64,000 nt of DNA from Porticoccus sp963974675 (GTDB lineage: Bacteria > Pseudomonadota > Gammaproteobacteria > Pseudomonadales > Porticoccaceae). How positions within the stretch are numbered: the first letter of the stretch is position 1; each line of letters starts with the position of its first letter. Position numbers and translations under genes: made by a program. This document shows, in pieces, positions 1-8,636 of this stretch. The stretch lies in assembly GCA_963974675.1 (NCBI GenBank), contig CAXBDQ010000007.1, positions 37,880-101,879 on the forward strand, given 5' to 3'. The notes under the pieces are model-generated. The model saw only the letters and a program-made list of their open reading frames with translations, made no database searches and was not told the DNA's origin.

Positions 1-1
1 A

Positions 2-397
2 AGTGTTGACTTGGTGGTCGCCAGGGGCATTGTGGGTGATAGAAACTACGGTTTATCCAAATGGCCGGGACAGAACCTCACGTTGGTAGAAGCAGAAGAG
101 ATTGAAGCCTTTATAAGCGAACAAAATTTGGCATACAACTTATCGATTACCCGAAGAAATATTATTACTCGGGGTGTACGGCTCAATGAGCTGGTTGGAA
201 AAGAGTTTTTACTTGGCACGGTGATGCTAAAGGGAATAGAGCTGTGTGAGCCTTGTGGTAGCCTGGGTGATGCTCTTGCTAGTGCAACATTGTCAAAGAG
301 CCAGGTGGTAGAAAGGTTTCTACACAGAGCTGGACTGCGAGCTGATGTTTTAACATCTGGTGTGATAACAGTGGGTGCAGATGTAACTGTGACATAG
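2..397 (+). CDS. MOSC-domain protein (5' end outside window)
   Basis: C-terminal part of a MOSC (molybdenum cofactor sulfurase C-terminal) domain protein. The frame is open from base 2 and reads S-V-D-L-V-V-A-R before the typical G-I-V-G-D-R-N-Y-G motif, so the TTG at 11 is probably internal and the gene begins upstream of the window. Visible family features are the GDRNYG turn, the 'ITRRNIITRGV' strand and the 'ELCEPCGSL' segment holding the conserved cysteine. Stand-alone MOSC proteins are thought to carry sulfur or Mo-cofactor ligands to an acceptor; no acceptor gene is beside it here. Family call firm, substrate unknown. Confidence 0.75.
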   Translation, partial: SVDLVVARGIVGDRNYGLSKWPGQNLTLVEAEEIEAFISEQNLAYNLSITRRNIITRGVRLNELVGKEFLLGTVMLKGIELCEPCGSLGDALASATLSKSQVVERFLHRAGLRADVLTSGVITVGADVTVT

Positions 398-514
398 TTA
401 CTCCATCTCAGTTTTCTAGGGTTGTTTATTTTTGAGTTGAATGCTTAATTCGAGAGCTTAGTCTGCAAGGCCTCAGTTTTTCTTCTAACCGTATGCTTCC
501 TGAAAGGGTGTCGA

Positions 515-1072
515 TTGAAACACGAAGATATCATTAGGCCTGTGAAAAAGTGGGTGGAAACTCTGGTGGTGGGTTTAAACCTTTGTCCTTTTGCTAAGCG
601 TGAGCTACTGGCAAGTAGAGTACGCTTTATAGTGTCTGGCGCAGTGACCGAAGAACAGTTATTGGCCGACCTGCAGTCAGAGCTGGTGTTGCTTAACGGG
701 GATAGCGCTATTGAAACTACGCTGTTGATTCACCCAGAGGTGTTGCAGAATTTTTACGACTACAACCAGTTTTTAAATTATGCGGAAGGCCTGTTGGCGG
801 AAATGGCATTGGACGGGGTTTATCAAATAGCCAGCTTTCATCCGGAGTATCAGTTTGGCGGCACCGAGCCAGAAGATGCAGAAAACTATACCAATCGATC
901 TCCTTACCCAGTGTTGCATCTGATCAGAGAGGCGAGCCTGGAGCAGGCAGTTGCTAGCCACCCTAACCCAGACCAAATTCCCGAACATAATATAGCCCTG
1001 CTGAACAGTATGGGGCGAGACAAGATGCAGGCTTTGTTGCGAGCTTGTTTTGATGGCGAGGGGAGCAAATAG
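515..1072 (+). CDS. DUF1415 family protein
   Basis: A 185-residue soluble protein of the DUF1415 family, function unknown. It starts at TTG 515 after a GAAAGGG Shine-Dalgarno-like stretch; no better ATG lies nearby. Family marks are the N-terminal 'GLNLCPFAKREL' segment with a conserved Cys near residue 24, the 'LLIHPEVL' strand, and the 'YQIASFHPEYQFGGT' and 'NRSPYPVLHLIRE' motifs. There is no signal peptide or membrane segment. It stands alone, with about 120 bases between it and the MOSC gene and tex convergent on the other side. Recognised as a family, not as a function. Confidence 0.8.
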   Translation: MKHEDIIRPVKKWVETLVVGLNLCPFAKRELLASRVRFIVSGAVTEEQLLADLQSELVLLNGDSAIETTLLIHPEVLQNFYDYNQFLNYAEGLLAEMALDGVYQIASFHPEYQFGGTEPEDAENYTNRSPYPVLHLIREASLEQAVASHPNPDQIPEHNIALLNSMGRDKMQALLRACFDGEGSK

Positions 1073-1163
1073 TTTTTGAACCCAGCCTTTTTTGAGTCCA
1101 CCCTTTTTGAACCCGTGTTTTGACGAGTGAGCTCTGGTTTTTCACTCCGGTTTAAAAGCGAAA

Positions 1164-3473
1164 TTAAGATTTTTTTAGTGCTTGGCTAAACAGCTCTCCC
1201 AGTGTCCCCGTTTTCTGTTGATTTGGTTGTTTCTTTTGGGGCTGTTTCTTTTTATCCGTATATTTTTTATTTTCTGTTCGTTGAGTTGAACCGGATTCTT
1301 TAGAGCCAGATTCATCGCTCATTCGCATTGAGAGAGCAATACGTTTACGGGGAATATCTACTTCTATTACTTTGATTTGGACAATATCTCCGGCTTTTAC
1401 CACTTCATGCGGATTTTTAATGTATCGATTGGCCAGCGCAGAAATATGGACTAAACCATCCTGGTGGACTCCAATGTCGACAAATGCGCCGAAATTGGTG
1501 ACGTTGGTCACTGTGCCTTCTAGAACCATACCCGGCTCTAGATCTTTCATGGTTTCTACGCCGTCTTTAAATGTTGCTGTTTTGAATTCCGGGCGTGGGT
1601 CACGGCCGGGTTTGTCTAATTCGCTGAAAATGTCGGTGATGGTGGGTAGGCCAAATGTTTCGTCTACATAGTTTTTTGGGTTGAGCTCGCGAAGTAGTGA
1701 GCTGTCGCCCAATAATGATTTGACAGATTTTCCAATGTCGTCGGCGATACGTGATACCACAGAATAACTTTCAGGGTGAACCGCAGAGGCATCTAGCGGG
1801 TTGTCTCCATTGGCTATGCGTAAAAATCCAGCGGCTTGTTCGAAGGTTTTTTCTCCGAGACGTGGGACTTTTTTCAGTTCTTTTCGTTGTTTAAACGGGC
1901 CATTTTCATTGCGGAAGGCGACGATGTTATCGGCAATGGTTTGGTTGAGACCTGCTACCCGGTTTAACAATGCAGCTGAGGCGGTGTTGACCTCAACGCC
2001 AACAGCGTTCACGCAGTCTTCAACTACCGCATTCAGACTGCGAGAGAGCTCTGCCTGGCTGACATCATGTTGATATTGGCCGACACCAATGGATTTCGGG
2101 TCAATTTTAACCAGCTCTGATAATGGATCCTGAAGTCTGTGGGCGATGGAGATTGCACCGCGAATGGTGACGTCTAGGTCTGGATATTCCCGTGAGGCAA
2201 ACTCAGAGGCTGAATAAATGGAGGCACCGGATTCGTTAACAATCACCGGTTGTGCCGTTAGTTCGGGGTGGTTTTTTAAGACCGCTTTAACAAACCGTTC
2301 TGTTTCACGACTGGCCGTACCATTACCGATAGCGATTAAAGCGGCATCATGTTTTTTACACCAGTTAACTAGGGCCGCCTCTGCTTCTTGAAGTTTGTTT
2401 TGTGGTGGGGTGGGGAAGATGGCGCCGTGATCTAAGACCTTTCCGGTGCCGTCTACAACGGCCACTTTAACGCCTGTGCGCAACCCCGGATCGAGGCCAA
2501 TGGTTGCTTTTTGTCCTGCGGGAGCAGCGAGTAACAGGTCTTTAAGGTTGATGGCAAAGACACCGATCGCTTCCGTGTCAGATCGATCGCGAAGCTCGGA
2601 TAGCAAGTCGGTTTCAATATGTAGGTGTAATTTTACTTTCCAGGTCCAGCGTATGACTTCGGCCAGCCACTTGTCTGCAGGACGGTCTTTGTTCTCTATG
2701 TTGACGTGTTGGGCAATCATAGTTTCGCAGGGGTGTCCTTCGGTAGCTTCGGTATCAATGTCCACTCGAAGGGATAGAATGCCTTCTCGCCGTCCTCGAA
2801 ACATGGCCAGAGCCCGGTGTGAAGGGGTGGTTTTAAGGGGTTCACAATGTTCAAAATAATCCCTGTATTTAGCGCCTTCCTGTTCTTTGCCCGCCATAAG
2901 GGTGGCGGTCAGTTTAGCTTCGTTTGTCAGGTATTGACGCAGTTGGCCCACCAGCTCGGCATCTTCGCTAAAGCGTTCCATCAAAATATATTTAGCGCCA
3001 TCCAGTGCGGCTTTAACGTCAGCAATACCTTTGTCGGGGTCAATAAATTTGGTTGATTCTTGTTCCGGGTCAAGGTCGGGTTGGCTGTAGAGTGCTTCAG
3101 CGAGTGGTTTCAGCCCTGCTTCGATAGCAATTTGGCCTTTGGTGCGGCGTTTGGGTTTGTAGGGTAGGTATAAATCTTCCAATCGTGTTTTGGTGTCTGC
3201 GTTGAGAATGGACTGTTTCAGCTCTGGTGTGAGTTGTCCCTGTTCATCAATACTGCTGAGGATGGTTTGCCGGCGGTCTTCCATTTCACGGATATAGCCC
3301 AGTCGCTCTTCCAGTGCACGAAGTTGTATATCATCTAGCCCGCCAGTCACCTCTTTACGGTAACGGGAGATAAAAGGGACTGTCGCTCCCTCATCAAGCA
3401 GCTTGATGGCAGCGCTAACTTGAGCGGGCTTTACGTTAAGTTCTGATGCAATCTGATTCTGAATTTTTTCCAT
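1164..3473 (-). CDS. tex: Tex family RNA-binding transcription accessory protein
   Basis: A 769-residue full-length Tex/YhgF homologue, a cytoplasmic nucleic-acid-binding protein linked to transcription. Domain order is readable: the helical Tex-N region over about residues 1-200 (opening with M-E-K-I-Q-N-Q-I-A-S-E-L), a YqgF/RuvX-like RNase H fold near residue 322 ('IGLDPGLRTG'), a helix-hairpin-helix region around 480-560 ('RVAGLNQTIADNIV', 'RKELKKVPRLGEKTFEQAAGFLR'-type sequence), and a C-terminal S1 RNA-binding domain at about 644-715 ('GTVTNVTNFGAFVDIG'). A basic, Gln/Lys-rich tail follows the S1 domain. It is monocistronic and divergent from the methyltransferase gene at 3606. Confidence 0.93.
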   Translation of the reverse strand: MEKIQNQIASELNVKPAQVSAAIKLLDEGATVPFISRYRKEVTGGLDDIQLRALEERLGYIREMEDRRQTILSSIDEQGQLTPELKQSILNADTKTRLEDLYLPYKPKRRTKGQIAIEAGLKPLAEALYSQPDLDPEQESTKFIDPDKGIADVKAALDGAKYILMERFSEDAELVGQLRQYLTNEAKLTATLMAGKEQEGAKYRDYFEHCEPLKTTPSHRALAMFRGRREGILSLRVDIDTEATEGHPCETMIAQHVNIENKDRPADKWLAEVIRWTWKVKLHLHIETDLLSELRDRSDTEAIGVFAINLKDLLLAAPAGQKATIGLDPGLRTGVKVAVVDGTGKVLDHGAIFPTPPQNKLQEAEAALVNWCKKHDAALIAIGNGTASRETERFVKAVLKNHPELTAQPVIVNESGASIYSASEFASREYPDLDVTIRGAISIAHRLQDPLSELVKIDPKSIGVGQYQHDVSQAELSRSLNAVVEDCVNAVGVEVNTASAALLNRVAGLNQTIADNIVAFRNENGPFKQRKELKKVPRLGEKTFEQAAGFLRIANGDNPLDASAVHPESYSVVSRIADDIGKSVKSLLGDSSLLRELNPKNYVDETFGLPTITDIFSELDKPGRDPRPEFKTATFKDGVETMKDLEPGMVLEGTVTNVTNFGAFVDIGVHQDGLVHISALANRYIKNPHEVVKAGDIVQIKVIEVDIPRKRIALSMRMSDESGSKESGSTQRTENKKYTDKKKQPQKKQPNQQKTGTLGELFSQALKKS

Positions 3474-3605
3474 ATTATCCGCTACACTGTCTGTGATGGT
3501 TGAGCCTGTGGTTTGTTGTAGTAACCCAGGAGGTAAGGTGAGACTGGAGGCGGGATTATGGGTGAATCTCTTTGCTCAAAACAGACTTGTTACTGAATCT
3601 AAAAT

Positions 3606-4271
3606 ATGGCTAGTACAAAACTGCTTAATTGTCCTTTGTGTCACGGGGGCTCAGTTGATGGGTATCATTCGGATGCTCTGCGAGATTATTACCAATGTAA
3701 TCAATGTCAGTTGGTCTTTGTCCCGCCTTGGCAGCACCTGTCCCAAGAACAGGAAAAGGCACATTATGACCTGCATCAAAACAGTCCGGCCGATCATCGT
3801 TATCGCCAATTTCTTAGTCGTTTAGCCGATCCGTTGATAGCTGGTCTTGAGCCGGGTGCTCAAGGGTTGGATTTTGGTTCAGGCCCAGGCCCGACGTTAT
3901 CGGTCATATTGGAGGAAGCCGGTTTTTCTATGGCTGTTTTTGATATTTTTTATGCCAATGATACTGCGGTCTTACAGCCAGAATATGATTTTATTACTGC
4001 GACGGAGGTAGTGGAACATTTGTCTCAGCCTGGAGAGGTGCTGGATAGTCTGTGGTCAGGAATCAAAACAGGTGGTTATTTAGGATTGATGACGAAGTTG
4101 GTTGTGAATAAAGAAGCCTTTAGTCGTTGGCATTATAAAAATGATCAAACACACGTTTGTTTCTTTAGCCGTGAAACATTTGACTATTGGTGCCAGAGTT
4201 GGGGCGTCGAGGCTGAGTATCCGGCAAATGACGTTATTTTAATTCGGAAAATTGACGGTTTGTGTGCGTAA
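3606..4271 (+). CDS. zinc-ribbon class I SAM-dependent methyltransferase
   Basis: A 221-residue cytoplasmic protein. The N terminus carries a probable four-cysteine zinc ribbon (CPLC near residue 9 and CNQC near residue 32). It is followed by a class I methyltransferase fold whose SAM-binding glycine motif 'LDFGSGPGPT' starts near residue 87. 'EVVEHLSQPGEVLDSLW' is the usual post-II segment of Methyltransf_23/25 proteins, and 'YLGLMTKLV' is the next strand. The acceptor substrate cannot be told from sequence. The ATG at 3606 is preferred over longer upstream frames, which lack methyltransferase features. The gene stands alone between divergent tex and the fad operon. Confidence 0.75.
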   Translation: MASTKLLNCPLCHGGSVDGYHSDALRDYYQCNQCQLVFVPPWQHLSQEQEKAHYDLHQNSPADHRYRQFLSRLADPLIAGLEPGAQGLDFGSGPGPTLSVILEEAGFSMAVFDIFYANDTAVLQPEYDFITATEVVEHLSQPGEVLDSLWSGIKTGGYLGLMTKLVVNKEAFSRWHYKNDQTHVCFFSRETFDYWCQSWGVEAEYPANDVILIRKIDGLCA

Positions 4272-4380
4272 GGTTTAACGCATTATTGGAGGTTGTTAGT
4301 ACTATTTGGTCACAAAAGCCCTTTGCCTCCTGTGCTTTGTCATGCGTACTATCAATTTACTATTTTAATACTTACGACAG

Positions 4381-4398
4381 ACTGACTTTGTGGTCAGT
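4381..4398. promoter_or_regulatory. perfect inverted repeat upstream of fadBA, candidate operator
   Basis: The 18 bases form a perfect palindrome with ACTGAC/GTCAGT arms and a 6-base centre, 36 bases before the fadB start codon. A plausible sigma-70 promoter lies just upstream: TTGTCA at 4337-4342 and TATTTT at 4361-4366, with an 18-base spacer. The palindrome would therefore sit in the early transcribed region, a typical repressor position. Gammaproteobacterial fadBA operons are commonly controlled by TetR- or GntR-type acyl-CoA sensors (PsrA, FadR), but I cannot match these arms to a known consensus. The structure is seen directly; its role is inferred. Confidence 0.35.
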
Positions 4399-4433
4399 TA
4401 AATTAGCTTGTTAGATACGCTATAGGAGAACCC

Positions 4434-6605
4434 ATGTCCCAGAAGGATACGTATCAGGGTAATATGCTGAAACTGCAGTTACTGGATGATGGTTATGCGG
4501 AATTACATTTCGATGCCATAAAAGGGTCGGTCAATGTCTTTAATCAGGCGACAGTGGTTGAGCTTCACGAGGCGCTTGCTGTTTTGGAGCAGCAGTCCAA
4601 TATCCGTGGTTTACTGCTGACCAGCGGTAAAGGAGTGTTTGTCGCCGGAGCCGATATTACTGAGTTTGGTGATGTATTTAAGGGTACAGATAAGCAGCGC
4701 CGGACATTTCTTGGTGCGGCCAATGAAGCCTTTAATAAAATTGAGTCATTACCCTATCCATCGGTGGTTGCCATCAATGGTTTTGCCCTAGGTGGTGGCT
4801 TTGAGGTGTGTTTAGCCTGTGATTTTCGGGTGATGTCCACCAAAGCCAAGGTTGGTTTTCCAGAAACAACACTGGGGATTATCCCTGGTTGGGGTGGAAC
4901 CGTACGCCTGCCTCGATTGATTGGTTTTGATAATGCCGTGAAATGGATTGCCACGGGTAGCCACAATAAAGCCGCAGCTGCACTCAAAGAGGGTGCTGTG
5001 GATGCGGTGGTTGAACCTGACTTACTGCATGATGAAGCATTAGCGATGCTGGTGCGCGCGGCTGAGGGTCAGTTGAACTACCAGCGTCGCCGTGAGCAAA
5101 AGCAATCTCCTTTACAACTTAATGATACCGAGCTGGGGATGTCGATAGCGACATCTAAAGCGATGGTGTCTTCCAAAGCTGGACCAAATTATCCAGCACC
5201 CATTGCGGCAGTAGAAGTATTGGCCAAAGCTGCAAAAATGTCTCGTGATGATGCGCTAGAAGTGGAATTTCAGGCTTTTAGTGAATTGACTCAAACACCC
5301 CAATGTCGTGCGTTGGTTGGGATGTTTATCAATGACCAGTACATTGGTTCTGTCGCTAAAAAATATGGAAAAAAAGCTACTAAAACCGTCAAGCATACGA
5401 CGGTATTGGGTGCTGGCATTATGGGTGGTGGTATCGCCTATCAGAATGCTATTAAGGGCTTCCCGGTTTTGATGAAAGATATCAATACTGATTCGTTGGC
5501 ACTGGGTATGAGTGAGGCCAATAAATTGTTGGCCAAGCGAGTGGATCGCGGTCAGATGTCTACGTTGGAAGCCGGTGATGTGCTCTCCAGAATTATTCCT
5601 TCGCTTAGCTACGAGGGCATAGAAAATACCGATATCGTTATTGAGGCAGTGGTAGAAAATGCCAAAGTAAAAGGTATTGTTTTGGCTGAGGTGGAAAGTA
5701 AAATTTCTGATGATGCCGTGCTAGTTTCCAATACTTCAACGATTTCCATTGATCAGTTGGCGGGGCATCTGAAACGTCCTGAACAGTTCTGCGGGATGCA
5801 CTTTTTTAACCCTGTTCATGCCATGCCGCTGGTTGAGGTGATTCGTGGTGCGAAAACCTCGGAAGAGACGTTGGCAATGGTAGTAGCCCACGCTCAAGCA
5901 TTGGGTAAAAAGCCCATTGTGGTGAATGATTGCCCTGGTTTTTTGGTGAACCGGGTATTGTTTCCCGCCGTGTTTGGTTTCGACATGATGATTGTTGATG
6001 GTGCTGATTTTCAGCAAGTGGATAGGGTAATGGAAGCCTGGGGTTGGCCTATGGGGCCTGCGTACTTGATGGATGTTGTGGGGCTTGATACCGCTGTGCA
6101 TTGTTTCCCTTCAATCCTTGAGGGTTACCCGGAGCGAATGGGTGATATTTATGACGTGTCTCCCACTAAATTGTTATTCGAAAATGGTCGTCATGGCCAG
6201 AAGAATGGTAAAGGTTATTACCTTTATGAAAAGGATAAGCGGGGTAAGCCAAAGAAATCAGTTGATGCTGCTGTTTATGAGTTATTTGCAGAGCACGTTG
6301 ATATCAAGGGTTCTGGTGAATTTAGTGATGAGTCTATTGTGGCCCGTTTTATGGTGCCCATGTGTATCGAGTTGGCCCATTGTTTGGAAGAGGGCGTAGT
6401 AGGCTCACCGGCAGAGGCAGATATGGCGGTAGTGTATGGTCTTGGCTTCCCTGCTTTTCGGGGTGGCCTTTTTCGCTGGATGGATGAGTTTGGTCTCGAT
6501 AAATTCTGCGCAATGGCAGACAACCATAGTGAACTTGGCAAGCTCTATGAGCCAACTAAGAGAATGCGTGAAATGGCCAAAAATGGTGAAAGCTATTATG
6601 ACTGA
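4434..6605 (+). CDS. fadB: fatty acid oxidation complex subunit alpha FadB
   Basis: The 723-residue multifunctional beta-oxidation enzyme, cytosolic, acting in complex with FadA. The N-terminal crotonase domain (about residues 1-190) has the oxyanion-hole motif 'ALGGGFEVCLACD' and the second catalytic segment 'PETTLGIIPGWGGT', giving enoyl-CoA hydratase and isomerase activity. The central NAD-binding 3-hydroxyacyl-CoA dehydrogenase domain starts near residue 325 ('GAGIMGGGIAY') and includes 'CGMHFFNPVHAMPLVEV' with the catalytic His. C-terminal dehydrogenase domains follow. Length is normal. ATG 4434 has a good AGGAG site. It is followed 75 bases later by fadA, the standard fadBA order. Confidence 0.95.
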   Translation: MSQKDTYQGNMLKLQLLDDGYAELHFDAIKGSVNVFNQATVVELHEALAVLEQQSNIRGLLLTSGKGVFVAGADITEFGDVFKGTDKQRRTFLGAANEAFNKIESLPYPSVVAINGFALGGGFEVCLACDFRVMSTKAKVGFPETTLGIIPGWGGTVRLPRLIGFDNAVKWIATGSHNKAAAALKEGAVDAVVEPDLLHDEALAMLVRAAEGQLNYQRRREQKQSPLQLNDTELGMSIATSKAMVSSKAGPNYPAPIAAVEVLAKAAKMSRDDALEVEFQAFSELTQTPQCRALVGMFINDQYIGSVAKKYGKKATKTVKHTTVLGAGIMGGGIAYQNAIKGFPVLMKDINTDSLALGMSEANKLLAKRVDRGQMSTLEAGDVLSRIIPSLSYEGIENTDIVIEAVVENAKVKGIVLAEVESKISDDAVLVSNTSTISIDQLAGHLKRPEQFCGMHFFNPVHAMPLVEVIRGAKTSEETLAMVVAHAQALGKKPIVVNDCPGFLVNRVLFPAVFGFDMMIVDGADFQQVDRVMEAWGWPMGPAYLMDVVGLDTAVHCFPSILEGYPERMGDIYDVSPTKLLFENGRHGQKNGKGYYLYEKDKRGKPKKSVDAAVYELFAEHVDIKGSGEFSDESIVARFMVPMCIELAHCLEEGVVGSPAEADMAVVYGLGFPAFRGGLFRWMDEFGLDKFCAMADNHSELGKLYEPTKRMREMAKNGESYYD

Positions 6606-6680
6606 TCAAAAATATAGGGGTATAGAATTGCATGCTGTGGAGAGAAAAACTGTAGCTGTAGGTCTTAACGGAGGTTTGAT

Positions 6681-7859
6681 ATGAGTTTAAAACCAAGAGA
6701 TGCAGTGATTGTCGATTTTGCCCGCACGCCTATGGCGCGTTCGAAGAATGGATCGTTTCGCAATCGTCGAGCCGATGAGCTTGGTGCAGACCTTATCGAA
6801 GGGCTACTTGATCGTAATCCTGGTGTTGATCCCGCAGAGATTGACGACATCATTTGGGGTTGTGTGATGCAGGCGCGGGAGCAGGCGTTTAATGTCGCCA
6901 GAATGACAAGCTTGCGTACACGCATTCCCCATGAGGTTCCAGCGATCACCGTTAATCGGCTCTGTGGTTCTTCTATGTCGGCATTGCATAATGCTACAGC
7001 CAACGTTATGGCGGGTTTGGGTGATGTTTATTTGATCGGTGGTGTTGAGCATCTTGGTCATGTGCCCATGACCCATGATATCGACCCGAATCCGGCAATG
7101 AATTTAAGCGTTGCGCAGGCATCGGGGATGATGGGTTTGACGGCTGAATATTTGGCGCGGATTCATGGTGTTAGCCGACAGCAGCAAGATGAATTTGGTG
7201 TGCGATCTCATAGGCTGGCAGCTGAAGCTAGGCGTGAAGGGCGCTTCATCAACGAGATTGTTCCCATCGAGGGTCATGATGAAAATGGTGGCCTCTATTT
7301 GATGAGTGAAGATGAGACGATTCGGCCTGAAACGACAGTTGAAGGATTGTCTCAGTTGCGCACAGTGTTTGATCCTGTTAATGGCACAGTGACAGCGGGA
7401 ACCTCATCCCAGATTACCGATGGTGCAGCGGCTATGCTAGTGATGTCAGCAGAGCGTGCCAAAGCTTTGGGTCTTCAGCCCATAGCAAAAGTGGTGTCTG
7501 TTGCTGCAGCTGGCGTTGATCCTGCCATTATGGGTTATGGCCCGGTGCCGGCCACCCGTTCAGCACTGAAGAAGGCTGGCTTAACCATCAATGATATTGA
7601 CTATATTGAGCTTAATGAGGCTTTTGCAGCACAGTCCATACCTGTATTGAAGGATCTTGGTTTGTTAGACAGCATGGATCAAAAGGCCAACGTTAATGGT
7701 GGGGCTATTGCGCTGGGTCATCCCCTTGGTGCATCTGGAGCTAGAATTACCGGTACGCTGTTGAATGTTCTTAAGCAACGAAATGCCACATTGGGTGTAT
7801 CTACCATGTGCATTGGGTTGGGGCAGGGCGTATCTACTATCGTTGAGCGGTTGAATTAA
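6681..7859 (+). CDS. fadA: 3-ketoacyl-CoA thiolase FadA
   Basis: The 392-residue acetyl-CoA C-acyltransferase, beta subunit of the fatty acid oxidation complex; it performs the thiolytic step that releases acetyl-CoA. Thiolase landmarks are all present: nucleophile Cys95 in 'NRLCGSSMSALH', 'NGGAIALGHPLGASGAR' with the catalytic His near residue 349, and the second Cys377 in 'MCIGLGQG'. Length is normal for FadA. ATG 6681 is preceded by a GGAGG ribosome site. Co-transcription with fadB is expected; a strong hairpin terminator lies about 70 bases after the stop. Confidence 0.95.
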   Translation: MSLKPRDAVIVDFARTPMARSKNGSFRNRRADELGADLIEGLLDRNPGVDPAEIDDIIWGCVMQAREQAFNVARMTSLRTRIPHEVPAITVNRLCGSSMSALHNATANVMAGLGDVYLIGGVEHLGHVPMTHDIDPNPAMNLSVAQASGMMGLTAEYLARIHGVSRQQQDEFGVRSHRLAAEARREGRFINEIVPIEGHDENGGLYLMSEDETIRPETTVEGLSQLRTVFDPVNGTVTAGTSSQITDGAAAMLVMSAERAKALGLQPIAKVVSVAAAGVDPAIMGYGPVPATRSALKKAGLTINDIDYIELNEAFAAQSIPVLKDLGLLDSMDQKANVNGGAIALGHPLGASGARITGTLLNVLKQRNATLGVSTMCIGLGQGVSTIVERLN

Positions 7860-7931
7860 TGATGGTTGATATATTGTCTTTATGAGGTGGAGAAAAGTTT
7901 AGAGCGATGGCTTTACCTTGGTTTTTTGCAT

Positions 7932-7962
7932 TATAAAGGCCGACATGTTGTCGGCCTTTATA
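7932..7962. terminator. strong bidirectional terminator between fadA and the lipoprotein gene
   Basis: A perfect 14-bp stem (7932-7945 with 7949-7962) closes on the 3-base loop TGT. It is GC-rich in the middle (GGCCGAC) and flanked by A- and T-rich arms, so it can act on both strands. It separates fadA (plus) from the convergent lipoprotein gene (minus). Confidence 0.85.
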
Positions 7963-7992
7963 GATGTACAGGTTATATTTTCTGTCAAAAGC

Positions 7993-8358
7993 TTACTGAG
8001 CTAATCTTTTCATTAAGCTATCCTTGGACGTGTTAACTTTCTTATCAATGGCTTCGTTTGCAGAGTCGACAGCGTCTTGTGTTTTCTTTGTTACTGCTTC
8101 CCTGGTTTCTTCTGCTTTTTTCATCGTGACTTCTTTGGCATCTTCGACAGTTTTTTGCCATCATCTACGGCAGATTCTTTTATGGTTTGAACAGTTTCTT
8201 TGGTCGATTCCATGGTCGTTTTCATAGAGGAATCAGACATAGCTTCGTTTGCTGTCTCGTTGAGTGCAGACTCATCTTCGCCGCCACATCCGACCAAGCT
8301 TAAAGCGGTGATTATCAGGATGGTGGGTAAATACAGTGCTTTTTTTAAACGTTTGCAT
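7993..8358 (-). pseudogene. small lipoprotein with two offsetting frame breaks in A-runs
   Basis: On the minus strand an ATG at 8358 has an ideal GGAG site (8366-8369, 7-base spacing) and opens M-Q-T-F-K-K. A 7-base A-run (plus-strand T-run 8340-8346) then throws it out of frame. The adjacent frame continues as a textbook lipoprotein signal, A-L-Y-L-P-T-I-L-I-I-T-A-L-S-L-V-G-C, with lipobox LVGC. That frame runs to a second A-run (8151-8156) and stops soon after. One extra A there would restore a Lys/Glu/Ala-rich, probably coiled-coil tail ending M-K-R-L-A-Q-stop at 7993. The two shifts cancel, giving about 121 residues. Either read errors or real decay; function unknown. Confidence 0.6.
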
Positions 8359-8636
8359 ATTATTGCTCCATTAGCTTGGTTGTGTATTTTCGGTGCAGGT
8401 GTCGGTGTTCCAATATCTTCCTTAATCATTGGTATACTCACCCATTGTTGTCTATATAAGTTACGACCTGCACTCAGGATCTAGTTTTTTGTGTAAAAAG
8501 TTTGTATACATTGTTTTCTTTGCAAAAAAATTGTGGAGGGTTTGGGTTAGCATGTCATGGTTAAGATGTTCTAATAATTTTTTCGACGAAATAGCTTCAT
8601 TTTACTAGGCTCAATGTCGAATTTTCAGGAGTTTTC

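Noticed and set aside
3493..3825. 110-codon plus-strand frame overlapping the methyltransferase start
   Set aside because: No family resemblance; the overlapping frame from 3606 has clear zinc-ribbon and SAM motifs.
8147..8160. Programmed -1 frameshift heptamer at the second A-run of the lipoprotein gene
   Set aside because: The A-run followed by C resembles a slippery site, but the codon phase is AAA-AAA-C rather than A-AAA-AAC, no stimulatory hairpin is evident, and a second opposite break upstream points to read error or decay.
8024..8484. Two plus-strand open frames opposite the lipoprotein gene
   Set aside because: They have no ribosome sites and mirror the minus-strand lipoprotein codons; the minus strand has the signal peptide, lipobox and start signals.
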